A stretch of 64,000 nt of DNA, from contig OZ316892.1 of assembly GCA_973895155.1 (NCBI GenBank), positions 20,026,001-20,090,000 of the forward strand. Reading direction: 5' to 3'. The position numbers were made by a program, and so were the translations under genes. This stretch comes from Marsupella aquatica (taxonomy: Eukaryota; Marchantiophyta). Below, one piece after another: positions 31,791 to 43,218 of this stretch; positions within the stretch are counted from its first letter, which is position 1, and the number at the start of each line of letters is the position of its first letter. The notes beneath the pieces were generated by a model. It ran no database searches. It was not told the DNA's origin and saw only the letters and a program-made list of their open reading frames with translations.

Positions 31791-32024
31791 CTGCATGAAA
31801 TGTGAATTCTCTTTAGTCAACAATGCGCGTCATCACATGAATCCATACCGTTGATAACAATCATTTTAACACTAAAATCAAAGAATGCGCTATGTAAAGT
31901 TGTACTTTAGTCAGTTACTCAGTTGGGCTTACATGTCGGGGTTATGCCGAATCTGCTTCGAAAGCTTGGTGCCTCCAACCAGCTGTTATGCGCCGCCTGC
32001 AAATCCCAAGCGCCAGGAATACGC

Positions 32025-32882
32025 TCATCTGCCCATGGAAACAACACAGAGTAAGGACTTTGCTATCGGCAATTTATGTAATGGAAAACAAGACCAATGA
32101 GATGAGAACGTCAGGCCATACAGACCAAGCCATGCTTTCAGACCCAGGTTTCCGTCTCGGGCCAGCCTGCCGTGCGCCTTCGTTTGCGTGTTGACATACT
32201 GATCCTCGGCGCGGTCTTTAAAAACACTTAGAAACTCTGGTACGGATTGAACCACCCCATCATCCAGGCATCGCTTGAGACTGCTCAACCTTGGAGCCAC
32301 CCAACCCAAGAGAAACCTGTCTGCAAATGGGTCTCCGTAATCGGGAGTAGCAGCACCTTTTCTTGGCCACTCCGGGAGGTATATATTATTACCTGGACTA
32401 CTGCGCATAAATTTCACCGGGCTGTCGTCAACGATGACAGTGTAGCGATATCCAGATTTGGGCCCTTTTGCTACGATGAGGGCCGTGGGTTTCAGCATGA
32501 TCCGCTGAGACGACCCCGGATAGCAGTAGCCCGAGGAGTAAACATTGTCTTGGCAGAGAATGAACCTGAACAGGTTTACTGTCACATGACCAAAAACCCC
32601 CTCCAATAACGGCATCACATTGTGTGATGCAGCACACGACCAAATCCCAATCGTAAAATGCTCCAGCAACCAATACACAAATCGAAGACAACCTGGCCGC
32701 AGTCTACATTGTCCCCGACTACACATGATAAAACCATCTTCTTGCGTGCCGTCGTGTCGCCTTTCCCATAGCGTGCCAGAAAGGTCTAGCACAACTAGTA
32801 CGCCTGCATCCGGATTGGCTATGGTTACACTCGGGACGCCTCGGGACGGGCATAGGTTGTGTCCACAGAAAGCCAACAACAT
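32025..32882 (-). CDS. FCP1/SCP-like HAD phosphatase domain protein
   Basis: 285 residues from ATG 32,882. An in-frame ATG at 32,906 is also possible but overlaps a terminal-like motif (CATACTATGATA). Features: LVVLDLSGTL at 29-38 in the position of HAD motif I, LRPGCLRFVYWLLEH, IWSCAASHN (motif II region, ~80-88), a lysine-containing KPTALIVAKG, VIVDDSP at 149-155 (acidic motif), then NNIYLPEWP, and DYGDPFADRFL leading into a hydrophobic helix. This order is that of the FCP1/SCP group, which removes phosphate from proteins such as the RNA polymerase II CTD. The second Asp of DxDxT is Ser here (S35), so activity is doubtful. The gene appears intronless and sits among transposon sequences, so capture or retroposition is possible. 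The last ~60 residues are unrecognised and may lie past a real splice site. Confidence 0.6.
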   Translation of the reverse strand: MLLAFCGHNLCPSRGVPSVTIANPDAGVLVVLDLSGTLWERRHDGTQEDGFIMCSRGQCRLRPGCLRFVYWLLEHFTIGIWSCAASHNVMPLLEGVFGHVTVNLFRFILCQDNVYSSGYCYPGSSQRIMLKPTALIVAKGPKSGYRYTVIVDDSPVKFMRSSPGNNIYLPEWPRKGAATPDYGDPFADRFLLGWVAPRLSSLKRCLDDGVVQSVPEFLSVFKDRAEDQYVNTQTKAHGRLARDGNLGLKAWLGLYGLTFSSHWSCFPLHKLPIAKSLLCVVSMGR

Positions 32883-32948
32883 ACTATGATACCTATTGAA
32901 GAGCATCCCTCATATCATTAAACCGGGGTCTGTTGTCTGCGTCTAGAC

Positions 32949-34190
32949 CATTCACCATATCACTGGACCACCGGGCAAATTGAACTCGTCAAAGACAAAA
33001 CGACGCCCGAATTTCTCCGTTGCCTACGTACCAAGCTGCCTTGAAGGCGATGGGGGGCCGGTGTCCGCGTCTGGACCAGGATCGCCACTCCGACCGCGCG
33101 GGGGTTCTGCACACAGAATCCAGGATCATACCGTGATAATCAATCCAGTCCATTCTGCATATCACTAGACCACAGCACCAATTGAACTGGTCAAAGACAA
33201 AACGACGCCTGAATTTCTCCGTTGCCTACGTACCAGGCTGCCTTGAAGGCGACGGGGGGCCGGTGTCCGCGTTTGGACCAGGATCGCCACTCGGACCGCG
33301 CGGGGTTTTGCACACAGAATCCAGGATCATACCGTGATAATCAATCCAGTCCATTCTGCATATCACTGGACCACAGCGCCAATTGAATTGGTCAAAGACA
33401 AAACGACGCCCGAATTTCTCCATTGCCTACGTACCAGGCTGCCTTGAAGGCGACGGGGGGCCGGTGTCCGCGTCTGGACCAGGATCGCCACTCGGACCGC
33501 GCGGGGGTTCTGCACACAGAATCCAGGATCATACTGTGATAATCAATCCAATCCATTCTGCATATCACTGGACCACAGCGCCAATTGAACTGGTCAAAGA
33601 CAAAACGATGCCCAAATTTCTCCGTTGCCTACGTACCAGGCTGCCTTGAAGGCGACGGGGGGCCGGTGTCCGCGTCTGGACCAGGATCGCCACTCGGACC
33701 GCACGAGGGTTCTGCACACAGAATCCAGGATCATACCGTGATAATCAATCCAGTCCATTCTGCATATCACTGGACCACAGCGCCAATTGAACTGGTCAAA
33801 GACAAAATGACGCCCGATTTTCTCCGTTGCCTACGTACCAGGCTGCCTTGAAGGCGACGGGGGGCCGGTGTCCGCGTCTGGACCAGGATCGCCACTCGGA
33901 CCACGCGGGGGTTCTGCACACAGAATCCAGGATCATACCATGATAATTAATCTAGTCCATTCACCATACCAATGGACCACCGTGCAAAATGAACTCGTCA
34001 TAGACAAAATGACGCCCGAATTGCTTGTTGCCTACGTACCGGGCTGCGTTGAGGGCGACAGGGGGCTGTTCTCTGTTGGTGTTCCCGGATCGTCTATTGT
34101 CGCATTCGGATCGGTTGGACCGGGATGAACTACCGCCATACTCAGAGCGGCCAAGGTTTCTGTGAACCACACCCAAACGCATACCATGAT
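32949..34190. repeat. ~202-bp satellite, six units
   Basis: Units start at about 32,949, 33,152, 33,554, 33,756 and 33,958, with one more at 33,352; the period is 201-202. Each has CATTC(TGC/ACC)ATATCAC, then GAACTGGTCAAAGACAAAA, TTGCCTACGTACCAGGCTGC, CTGGACCAGGATCGCCACT, and the terminal motif ATCATACCGTGATAATCAAT at its end. Inner units are near-identical. The outer ones, especially the last (33,958-34,190), are diverged, as expected for amplification by unequal exchange. Short frames on both strands are repeat artefacts. Confidence 0.8.
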
Positions 34191-34403
34191 AAGAATATAC
34201 ACCCTAGACGACATCATTAATAGGATTTGGCCATTTAGGAATATTCATGAATGGAACGGAACTAAACTATCCTTATGTGTGAATGTCATACCTGAAGCAA
34301 GTTCATGAGGGGAAGATGCCTCAGTCCCTATAATTGGGTTACTTTTCGTTGCACGACGACGCTTCCGAGGTGTGCCAGAGTCAACATCAGATTGCTTTTT
34401 TTT

Positions 34404-37007
34404 TTAGGATCTCGCCCTGCTTCGGATTTCACTAGTGCGCAAGCCTTCGGACCCTGGGTCTGTAACGTGCCCGGGTTCCTTCGTACGCAAACTCCGACCT
34501 TTTACAACTTTCGGACGTGCGACTGTCTTTACCAATTCATTTCGGACGCTGCTTCTTTTAACAACAGGGACGGAGGTTGTCCCCTCACAGGGGGTTGTGA
34601 GTTCATTGTTATCTACAGGAAGGCTTATGTTCCTTCTAGTCCGCTGCGCAACTTCAGGTTCGGCGGCCACTGACCCACGTCTGGATGCTTTGTCTGTGCC
34701 AATGATGAATGATGGCATTTCTGTTGTACCCAATATGTTCTTCCTCTTTCTCGACTCCGTTTTGGTGATGCTCACCTGAACCGCTGGTTTGCTGCTCACT
34801 TGGGCGCCCTTCCTCTTCTTCCCTCCACCCACGGCCACACCTAATGTGAATACAAATAATTAGCACCCTGGTTCAAAATCATATAACTATGGTAGGACCG
34901 ATAGAGCTTCATAATGCAAATAGTGTGAATGTTTAGTACCTCTTATTGGGCGAGAAATTGGTAGCTTGTTAGCCCTGACTTCAAGTCCCGTTGCGTCCAC
35001 TCGGATATGCATTGAGTCATCTACTTCAATATACACGATCACTCCAAAGTCTGGGTTATTGGGGCAAAACTCTTGTACAGATAGCCAGAGAAAGGAAAAA
35101 CAAAAGATCCTGGGTGGTATCCTCGTGTACCATCCATATGCATAACCGAACCAGGCAAGAGGTGGAACTATGACTACCCGGCCTAACAAGGTGCCAGTCC
35201 CTACACCTTTACCTCTTCTCGTCCCTAAATTTTTGTAATTTCTGTTCAAACCATATGCCACAGATATTTGTTTGTGAAATAGAAGGGATGCCACACGGCT
35301 GGGTTAATTATACAAGTGATGTAGTAAGTTGAACTACATCAGAACATGATGTGAAGCTCGAGTATCCGGTTTTTGAACAAAACTGCGCATACATCTTTGT
35401 CCCCGGTATGCAATCTCTCTGCTCTAGCGAATTCACCGATGCAGGTTTCACAATACTTCAACGTACCTTTGTCAACCAACGTTTGAAGCTTTTCCTTAAC
35501 ATATGTCTGGAATCCGTGTTCCCACTGGAGGGATCCAAGGTTCCCCAGTGGCTCGATGTGGAGCACTTTGTCCTGCGCGCCACCTTCATCTGTCTCTGGA
35601 AGGCCTTCAGCCCATTCAGTGAGTTCTGCCGGCCTCAAGTGCGGGTTTTCCAACACGAATGCCCGAACCTCCTGAAGGATGTCCACTGCTTTAATGGATG
35701 GTTTGAACTCATAGTCCAACTCCGACTGATCGATTTCCGAATCATAGAACCTACCCTGCTCAACCAAACAGCACTCTTCGATCATGACCAGCGTACTTGT
35801 CATTTACCGAGGCTATCCAAAATCTGCAGTCGACCCCCAATATCTGTGACCCCCATTATGTATAATATGCTGTCATGTGATGACATTCGATACCTCAAAT
35901 ATCGTACAGGATGGATTGTTTGCAGAGTTCATAAGTTGGATTTTGTGTGAAGGCCATACGCGATTGAATAAAGACCCATAATATGTACATGCTTAATGTG
36001 GGGCACGCATCGAGGCTTACCTGTTCATCTGCAACCCCCGGGTCCTCCACGATGCCGAGAGACGCGAGTTGTTTGGCCCGAATGGCTCTGCCTGTTTGGG
36101 CAACGACAAGTTTCTTCTTTCTGCCCAGAGCACTGAATTTCCAGTCCATAAACTTCAAAACCAATGCGTCGTGCAGATCGGCGGACGGCGCAACATTGAA
36201 GGAATCAAACCAAAAATAATTTTCAGCATCCTCCATGTAATCCATCGCCTCCTTCAACAACTCGGTGAGGTCTGGATCCACGCCCTGTTGCGTAAAAGTT
36301 GATACAACTCTGCTGAAGCATGTCAACATTTTTGTCATTCCTGCAGTTGCCTTTTTCCCCTCCCTCGTCGATACGGAATGCTTGTGCATAGTTTGCATGG
36401 CTAGAAATTTTTTCCTCATGTGGTCTCGAAAGAGACGGTGCTGTGGATCTTGAAGAACAAGCTTCAAGTGCGCGGTGAGCCACACTCTGTACTGAGGGTG
36501 CTTCAAGAGCACGGTATCGCCCAAATAAGGAAGATCGAGAGCAGCAAAACAAACGAGCAGGTCAGGAACTTCCGAAGGTGCCGAAGGTGCCCCCCGCTGC
36601 AGGTATCTAAGATGACGAGTGAGATATTCTTGGACAATTCTTTTCTTCTCTCCCTCTAGCATTGACATTTGGGCTTCCTGCCACCTCCATGGGAAGAATC
36701 CAACAGTGCATTTCACGATTTCAAATTTCTTTCGGGTTACGGCAATCACGTTCTCCTGGTTTCGCCTTCGATTTTCTTCTTCGCTCAACTGTGGTGTATT
36801 CCCAGATTGGTGGCACTTCAACCAATGATCGTTAATGCCCTTCACTATGGTGTAAGCCTTCCCTATCGGACAACCTGGAATGATGCACTTCCAATCTAGT
36901 TTAGTTGGCTGTTTGCAATTGCGAACCCTGGTGTAATGCATCCCATCGTCTGCTTCCATGCAATCGGTTCTAACTCCACTTGCAATTGGAGTCGCCATGA
37001 CTGCCAA
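34404..37007 (-). CDS. C2HC-finger element protein, intact four-exon member
   Basis: Four exons join without a stop into 651 codons. Exon 1 is 37,007-36,021 (donor ACAG|GTAAGC) and exon 2 is 35,755-35,467 (acceptor TTGAGCAG, donor AAAG|GTACG). Exon 3 is 35,182-34,940 (acceptor TTGTTAG, donor AGAG|GTACT) and exon 4 is 34,840-34,404 (acceptor CACATTAG). All phases agree. The finger is WKCIIPGCP...NDHWLKC (C41, C46, H61, C65). Then come GFFPWRW, LLVCFAALDLPYLG with YRVWLTAHL, and KFMDWKFSALGRKKK. Exon 2 starts GRFYDSE, with LTEWAEGLPE and GSLQWEHGF. Exon 3 holds a hydrophobic stretch and FGVIVYIEVDD. Exon 4 is very basic (GGGKKRKG, ESRKRKN, AQRTRRN). Same family as 16,558-17,954. Function unknown: I infer a nuclear DNA-binding protein. 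Alternative start ATG at 36,998. Confidence 0.65.
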
Positions 37008-37261
37008 TGAAAACCTACACTAAGAAAGTTACCCTGCTGGCTGAAATTGGTTATCAGAGCGCGAGTGGGCACAGGAAATGGCAACTTGTGGAAGCACGCC
37101 CTTCGACCGCAGTGTCAAGACCATTGAGTCCGGAAATGTAGTGACCATCGTAATCCCCTAAACAAGGTTGTGCTTCTTTTGGTACTTCTTGCCACTCCCC
37201 TGTCATCTGTACTTATGGCACGGACATGACATCTCTCGGAGCCAGAGGTTGGCACGGCGAG

Positions 37262-37440
37262 ACATTTCCATACCGTGACTTACGCCAAAATACATTTCCG
37301 GCGCCGCAGTAATGCAGCACTAACGTCGCGGTATAACAAGCCCAATAGCCCTGATGGTAAGCACGCAGCACAGTGTGGTAAGATACGCTATGCATTCATT
37401 GATCTGGTACAGAGACATCAGTATATCATGGTATGGATGT
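37262..37440. mobile_element. Small MITE-like element with CATACC ends
   Basis: The left end is GACATTTCCATACCGTGAC and the right end is TATCATGGTATGGATGTTT, the inverted form. Just inside the right end is GCATTCATTGATC, matching the subterminal GAATGCA / AATCAATGAATGC block of other copies. It is ~180 bases with no coding capacity. Confidence 0.5.
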
Positions 37441-38124
37441 TTGGACGGATGCTAGTATGGTTGGAGGTTTTTGAGGGGTTAGGGTTAATGGTTCTCGCGA
37501 CAACGTTCTAGAAGCGTTGGGCGAAGCCCCTTGCAGACCCTAAACCCTGGCCATAAAACCCCTACATAACAGATAACTGATAGACCCCCTTTGTCCTGAG
37601 CGCCGTGTAGAGGGCGGTGTTAATTACCATTTCTGTCGAGGCGCCGAACATTGCCCACGGGCGTCGTAAAGCACTCGACCTCGCATCAAAGATTTATGGC
37701 CTTACTAGATCCGATATCCTGGTATGACAGCAGGCAGACCAAAATATGAGGACGGCTTGGTGTGGACCGAGATTTGGTCCGTGCAATACGTCCATCGTAG
37801 CCCTCGAAAAGTCTCGTCCAGGTTTCGTGACCTGTCATTAAATGAATGATAGCCCCCTTCACCTGACTGTCTAATCTCCGCTGTTATTGCCTTTTGTCGT
37901 CATGGGCGGCGGCTCTGTCGCCCATGACAGAGCCATCGCCACAGTCAGTGATAACCATGCCATTATGTATTTATTATCATGGTCTGGGGCAGCCCCCAAC
38001 CTCGACATGAGCACGTCATTATTTTGATCCAAGTTAAAGTTGAATGGATGCCCCCAATGCCTGACCGCCTAATGGAGGACGCTATTATTGCCGTTTGGCG
38101 TCAGGGCGCCGAGCATTACCAATG

Positions 38125-38205
38125 CCCTGCTGGTAATCACACATCAAAATGTGGCTGCATTCATTGATTGAAAGAAAAACAACTAGGGTTATCACGGTAT
38201 GCAGA
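38125..38205 (+). repeat. Subterminal element repeat, copy 4
   Basis: The best-preserved copy: CCCTGCTGGTAATCACACAT, ATCAAAATGTGGCTGCA, TTCATTGATTGAAAGAAAAA and GTTATCACGGTATG, in the same order as at 8140, 8293 and 12,099. It lies 370 bases from the 3' end of the Mutator-like gene. Further inverted motifs are at ~37,718, ~37,976 and ~38,268. The rest of 37,441-38,571 holds no gene. Confidence 0.55.
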
Positions 38206-38571
38206 TGGGTGCCTCTTCGCAGCGTTCCCCAAGCTCAGTGATACCTGTATCTTTATATCACTATTATGGTATGGAGATGGCCCAACCAAGAGACGAGGAG
38301 GACACCCTAAACCCGGGAGTTAGTCCGTGCAAAACCGAGAGATGAGGATGGCACCTCGGCTGCCACGGGCAACACGACAATATTTTGCGCTATTTTTCCT
38401 TCATAGACCATCAGTGTTCATATTCATAAAAACACCCAAGTAAGATTATACCTATACATATGTGAAACTGTGATGGAAACCAAAATGGGCCCCTTAACAA
38501 TTTCAGAAAGTATGCACGGAGAAAATTACAATTGGAATTGACAAAATTGTGGGTGACATTGCAGCTAAACA

Positions 38572-41500
38572 CTATTCATTCATATCTGGGAATTCCGAAG
38601 CAAAGTGTTTGTTCTGTCGCTTATCCCTGTTGGCACTAGCCTGAAGGAAATGTCTCCTAAGACTATATTTGTCCTTGCACTTCTGCTTGCCCTTCCTTGG
38701 CCGAAAACGGAAATTGGACGGTTCATAACCAGGATTCTGCTGGTCTGACACTCTTCTATAGGGCATGTATCGCTCACCTAGACGAGTGGACTGGGTCCTC
38801 GGCGCTTTCCGCATATTGCCACACATCTTCTCAACCTAGCTTTTCATTCGCAGAGGGGTGTGAGAGCACCGAGGGGCCAGTCTCCTCCAAATGTGTCCGG
38901 GTGGAAGAACAGAGTCAGGATCTGTAAGGATGAGGCGGGTATCTTTCAGTCTACCATTGACTGCTCTCAACTCGTGGGCAACAAGAGCCTTCAATGTCGG
39001 GTTCATGAGGACGTAACCCTGAATTTCCTTCAATTGCATCTCGTACTCGCCGTTTACTTTGTCACAATCTATCGACGGTAACATGTTGGAATCTGCATTG
39101 CATGATGAGCCAATTAGACTTTATGTGGAACTGAGTACATGTGAGAGGAACTTAATTTTATACTTCAATAAAACAATGAACATTAGTAATAGTTGTTGGG
39201 TCTAGCACAACCTACCACGTGGTACAGGCAAGGGCACAACCTCCGTGGGGCGGGGTGGGAAGGCGTCACCAACGTCAGAATTGTCAAATGACAGAGGGTC
39301 ATGCACATCGAGAGTCAAATTTTCAGAGACGGGTTCATTGAGATCAATGGTAATGCCCAATCGCAATAACTCAGACATGCCACCACGGATACCGCCATAT
39401 CTCAATCCCAAAGCTACTCGGATGTTCGTCTCTGAGTACCCAAGCACACACAGCACGAGGACCTACAGCAAACGCATGACAACGTTAGAGGTACGTAGTC
39501 CTTCAACACATGAACAGGTTAGGGGTATTTAAACCGTAAACACATTAACATCGCTATCCAAATTCATGTGAATTACCTTGTGCTTGCAATAGTTGCCTTG
39601 CAAAGACCAATAGCACTGGCAGGAATTGACGTCATTCCTCCAATGGACACGGTATACCACATTCCTCAATATGGACTTTACCAATGCCGTTGTCGCAGAC
39701 AACGGAGCAGGAGGCCATTCCACTGACTTGACGTCCATATTCCTCACCTTCATGATCACGTTCATTACATACATATCCTTCTTTTTGTTGCTAACCAGAC
39801 CCCTGGCCTTCTTTTTAGCCTTGTACCAAACATGTATGCCTACGTCATTGTGGAGGGTGTCACACAACTCATCGACCCTTTTTTTGTCAAGATTCCGTTT
39901 CCTTGGGAAAATAATGGACTTGAGGATGGCGTGGTATGACTCAAGCGAGTTGTTTGTATCCTGATTATTCCTCGCCACTGCTCTCCTCTTGTCTCGTATC
40001 CACATGTCTGCGCCGATCCCACAAAGTAAATAATGAAACGAATGTCAGCAATCGCCGGGGAAAGGACACAACTGGGAAAACTATTATGTTATAGTCACTA
40101 TAAAAACAATCTGCATCTTTGCATAGTGCGAGAGAGAGGAAACGGTGGAATGGTACTTACGTAGGCACCCCATCCACTCCCCTTGAAAGTATTGGAGGAA
40201 TTTTTTCTCTGTCCAGAATGTCTGGAAGAAGGTAGTCAGCTTTCTCTGAGCTGACCGTTCCACACATTCTAGTTCATGTAGGGTTGGGTCGACATGCAAT
40301 GTGCTGCCAAATATTACATCCTCCAACGCAACATTCATTTGTGCACGTCGGTCATGAGACTGGACGAGCTCAAGCAATTTGGTCGTCCATGCCTTGCGGA
40401 CATGGTATATACACAAGAATATGGGAATGTCGGGAAAAACAGTTTTGATAGCTGCTCTTTCATTATCAGCACAGTCAACCATGAAGCAGGAGGGTTTCCA
40501 ACCAGGGCAGGCAAGTTCAGCTGCTGTCTTCACAACATGTAGAAACTTCACAATATCCTCTATTTCCTCCTTTTCAAGGATGGCATACGCAATGGGAAGC
40601 CCATTCTCGTATTCGTCAAACACCATAATGGTGTACAGCGGATACTGTTTACAAGAAAACGGTGAAAGGACATTAGAACGGGAGGATCGCGGAGCATCGG
40701 AGCTGTGATTGCGGTGCTGTGATTGGCGCCCCGCGTCTGAAGCAAAGATTACATTCGTGACATTCCAGCAAAAAAATTCACCATGAAAGGCCGAAAAAAC
40801 ATAACGTTAGGGGTGAAATTGAGGATATGAACCTTGTACTTGTGAGTTCCGAATGTCCCATCAATTCCCAGACATCGACTGTTCCCGTACTTCACCAGCC
40901 AGTCCAACTGGAAACTTCTCTGTAATACTATTCGAAGGGGCTCCATTGGAGAGGGTTTTGGCTGATCGTATAAGAGAATACTCTCCGGGGTGGCTTGAAT
41001 CCATAAATGTGTACTTGTAGCATCGTTGGGGTGCCTGCGAAAAGTCTCCCTGTCTAGTCCCTTCTTCACGTTTCCAATGTCATCCATAGTGATGTAATGG
41101 TCCCTGCAATCTGAGTGCTGATTTTCCAGCGTTGCATTCGAAGCGTGGAAAAGGGCCTTCGCAGCACGGTGCAGAATCTGCGTCGGAGTGGATCCTCTAC
41201 GCAATTCGCATTCAATCCATCCCCTAACAGCACAAATAACAAGTATCAGGAGATATGAACGCGTTAGGAGTAGAGCCATCTACATACCCTGATATTGTAG
41301 TACTAAAGCGTGCTTATTGGAGTATGTTGGTGCAAACCCGATAGATGGGAACCTGCAGCGAAAAGGGCCACCACTATCGCCTACGCATACGATGATATTT
41401 ATAACTATTTTCTATGATATCCGCGTGAGTTTGATGGACCCCATGGTAGTTCGAATGAAAGGACGGTAGGAGGCATTTACCTGGCTTCGGACGAAAGGCT

Positions 41501-42490
41501 ATGGGCAAATTCCGACGGAAGACCTCTGCATCGTGGATCATCACTACCATGGCAAGGCAAACCTTCCTTGTCTACGTGGTCTTTGGATTTGTATCTGAGT
41601 TCAATGACGCTTTCGTCATGGATAGTCTCCAACTCATATGCCTGAAATCTGCATTGGCACCCTTTGTGGTAATGGTCGTGGTCAGCAGACAGCTTGCTTC
41701 CTTTCCCTGTCTTGGGCTTGTCTTTGGGATCGGCAATACTTTCGCTATTATGCAATGGCGCCTTCCTGCGGTCAGGAGTCCCAAACTCACAGTAATACTG
41801 AATTTTACGGACCCACCTGTGTGGTCCTCCGACATCTCATTTTTGCTTGGAGTCACGGGTGATAAAGCATGTCATTGCACGCGGGCATCGACTACCCTCA
41901 CCCTTCACAAAGTCTTGTAACCTATCGGATGGAATATAAGCTCGGTCCTTTGAGTCCCAATTGAGATCATCGGCATTGAAAGGACCCTGCCTCCCAATCC
42001 TCTGCAGCAACAACGACTGTGGAGCGACAACCCTTTGTCTCTTTCCAGCCGCAGGTGTATTGGTAGGCAAAAAAAAAACTGCATTGAGACATTCCAGTCT
42101 ATATTTTAGATGCGAAGTCTCACCAGATTCCGCCTCACCAATATTTGAAAATGCAATGTACAAAACTTTGAAACACAGAAAGGGGTTTTACCTTCTTGTA
42201 CGTTATCCATTGCACACAGGATAGGAGCCCACCAGCGCACCCTACAGCATGGCGATGGGCATGGACAATCCGGACTGCGATATTTGTAATTTTGAAAATT
42301 TTGTCACCGTATGATATCTTCGGAGGCAGGAATGCAAATGGCGGAGGATGGCAACATTGCACTCATTGACGTTAGACCATCGGCGTTCGGAATTCGACAG
42401 ATAATCGGCAATCGACAAACCATCCGCATTCCACTGATGAGAAGCATTCGGTTCTTCACAAGTCTTCCAGTAGTCGACTCCATTGTACAT
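38572..42490 (-). pseudogene. Mutator-like (MULE) transposase, two in-frame stops
   Basis: A multi-exon transposase. A first exon is probable from ATG 42,490. The zinc-binding exon (to 41,481) has YYCEFG...HDHYHKGCQCRF...GLPCH. Next is 41,223-40,833 with GIDGTFGTHKYK (first catalytic Asp), then 40,644-40,161 with FMVDCADNERAAI and FLCIYHVRKAW (second Asp). Exon 40,007-39,577 holds NNQDTNNSLESYHAILK (catalytic Glu region) and a SWIM finger CQCYWSLQGNYCKH. Exons 39,462-39,216 and 39,092-38,572 complete it, the last ending in a basic tail. All splice phases checked from 41,481 on agree. Breaks: TGA at 41,839-41,837 and TAG at 38,838-38,836, both consistent with C-to-T. The transposase cuts and joins element ends. 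The 5' exon border is unclear. Same strand as the finger gene at 34,404. Confidence 0.8.
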
Positions 42491-42801
42491 CCTGTTTGAG
42501 CTTGAAATCCTATGTCAGCTCGGAATGGAAGAATCCGCAGCGGAATGTAGCCATGACGCCTGGTTCACGTGAATTCGAAATCGATAAAACTCGATGCCAA
42601 AGGAAGAAATTCGAGTCCACATGGAGGAATCGAGCTCTGGAATGAACACAGGATTTAGAGAGACTGTATCCATCCCGCGCAAATTCGCAAATGGCGGCAG
42701 CATTGAAAGCGGTGTACGAGCAATTGCCGCGCTCTTCGAGTTCATCATTCGTTGATGTTAAAGATTTGAAACGTAACATCGTGGTATGTCCTAAACATCC
42801 A

Positions 42802-43076
42802 CGATATGGGCAGAACATACACGATATGGGCAGAACATCCATGTAGCGGTTTAATTTCTTTGGGACGGAAAGGCTCAGACGGAGAATAGCGGACGGAGAA
42901 TAGCGGACGGAGTGTGATGCACCTGCCCTGGCTGCCCTGCCCGGCCCATTGCTGCCCTGCCCTGGCTGCCCTGCCCTGCTCTTGCTGCCCTGCCCTGGCT
43001 GCCCTACACTGCCTGCCCTGCCTGTTCGCCACCCACCCTGCCCTGCCTGTTCGCTACCCACCCTGCCCTGCCCGAC
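42802..43076. repeat. Short tandem repeats and a CCCTG-rich array
   Basis: Three neighbouring arrays: CACGATATGGGCAGAACAT twice (42,802-42,840), a GGACGGAGAATAGC unit about three times (42,875-42,912), and a CTGCCCTGCCCTGG-type array (42,918-43,076) ending in two TGTTCGCYACCCACC units. An inverted terminal motif (ATCGTGGTATG) lies at ~42,779. Long frames across the array are low-complexity and not genes. Confidence 0.6.
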
Positions 43077-43181
43077 TTGCTTATACCGTACCATTTGACG
43101 AACAGCTGCAAAAGAAATTTTGGATGAATGTAAAGGCACATTGTCTAGGAAAGCAGTACAGGGTATCACGTATCGTATCCT

Positions 43182-43218
43182 GCCAGATTTTGATGTGCAA
43201 TTACCAGCAGGGCATTCC
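43182..43218 (-). repeat. Subterminal element repeat, partial inverted copy 5
   Basis: The reverse complement reads CCCTGCTGGTAATTGCACAT then CAAAAT, the inner half of the repeat seen at 38,125-38,205, in opposite orientation. The adjoining outer half (TATCACGTATCGTAT) is degraded. Confidence 0.45.

Noticed and set aside
32949-34190. Regularly spaced repeats resembling a CRISPR array
   Set aside because: The ~202-bp units are repeated in full with no unique spacers, and the window is plant nuclear DNA. It is a satellite.
37262-42790. Exact boundaries of a large composite transposon containing the finger gene and the MULE
   Set aside because: Several motif copies could serve as ends and their orientations do not form one clean pair, so I do not assign boundaries.
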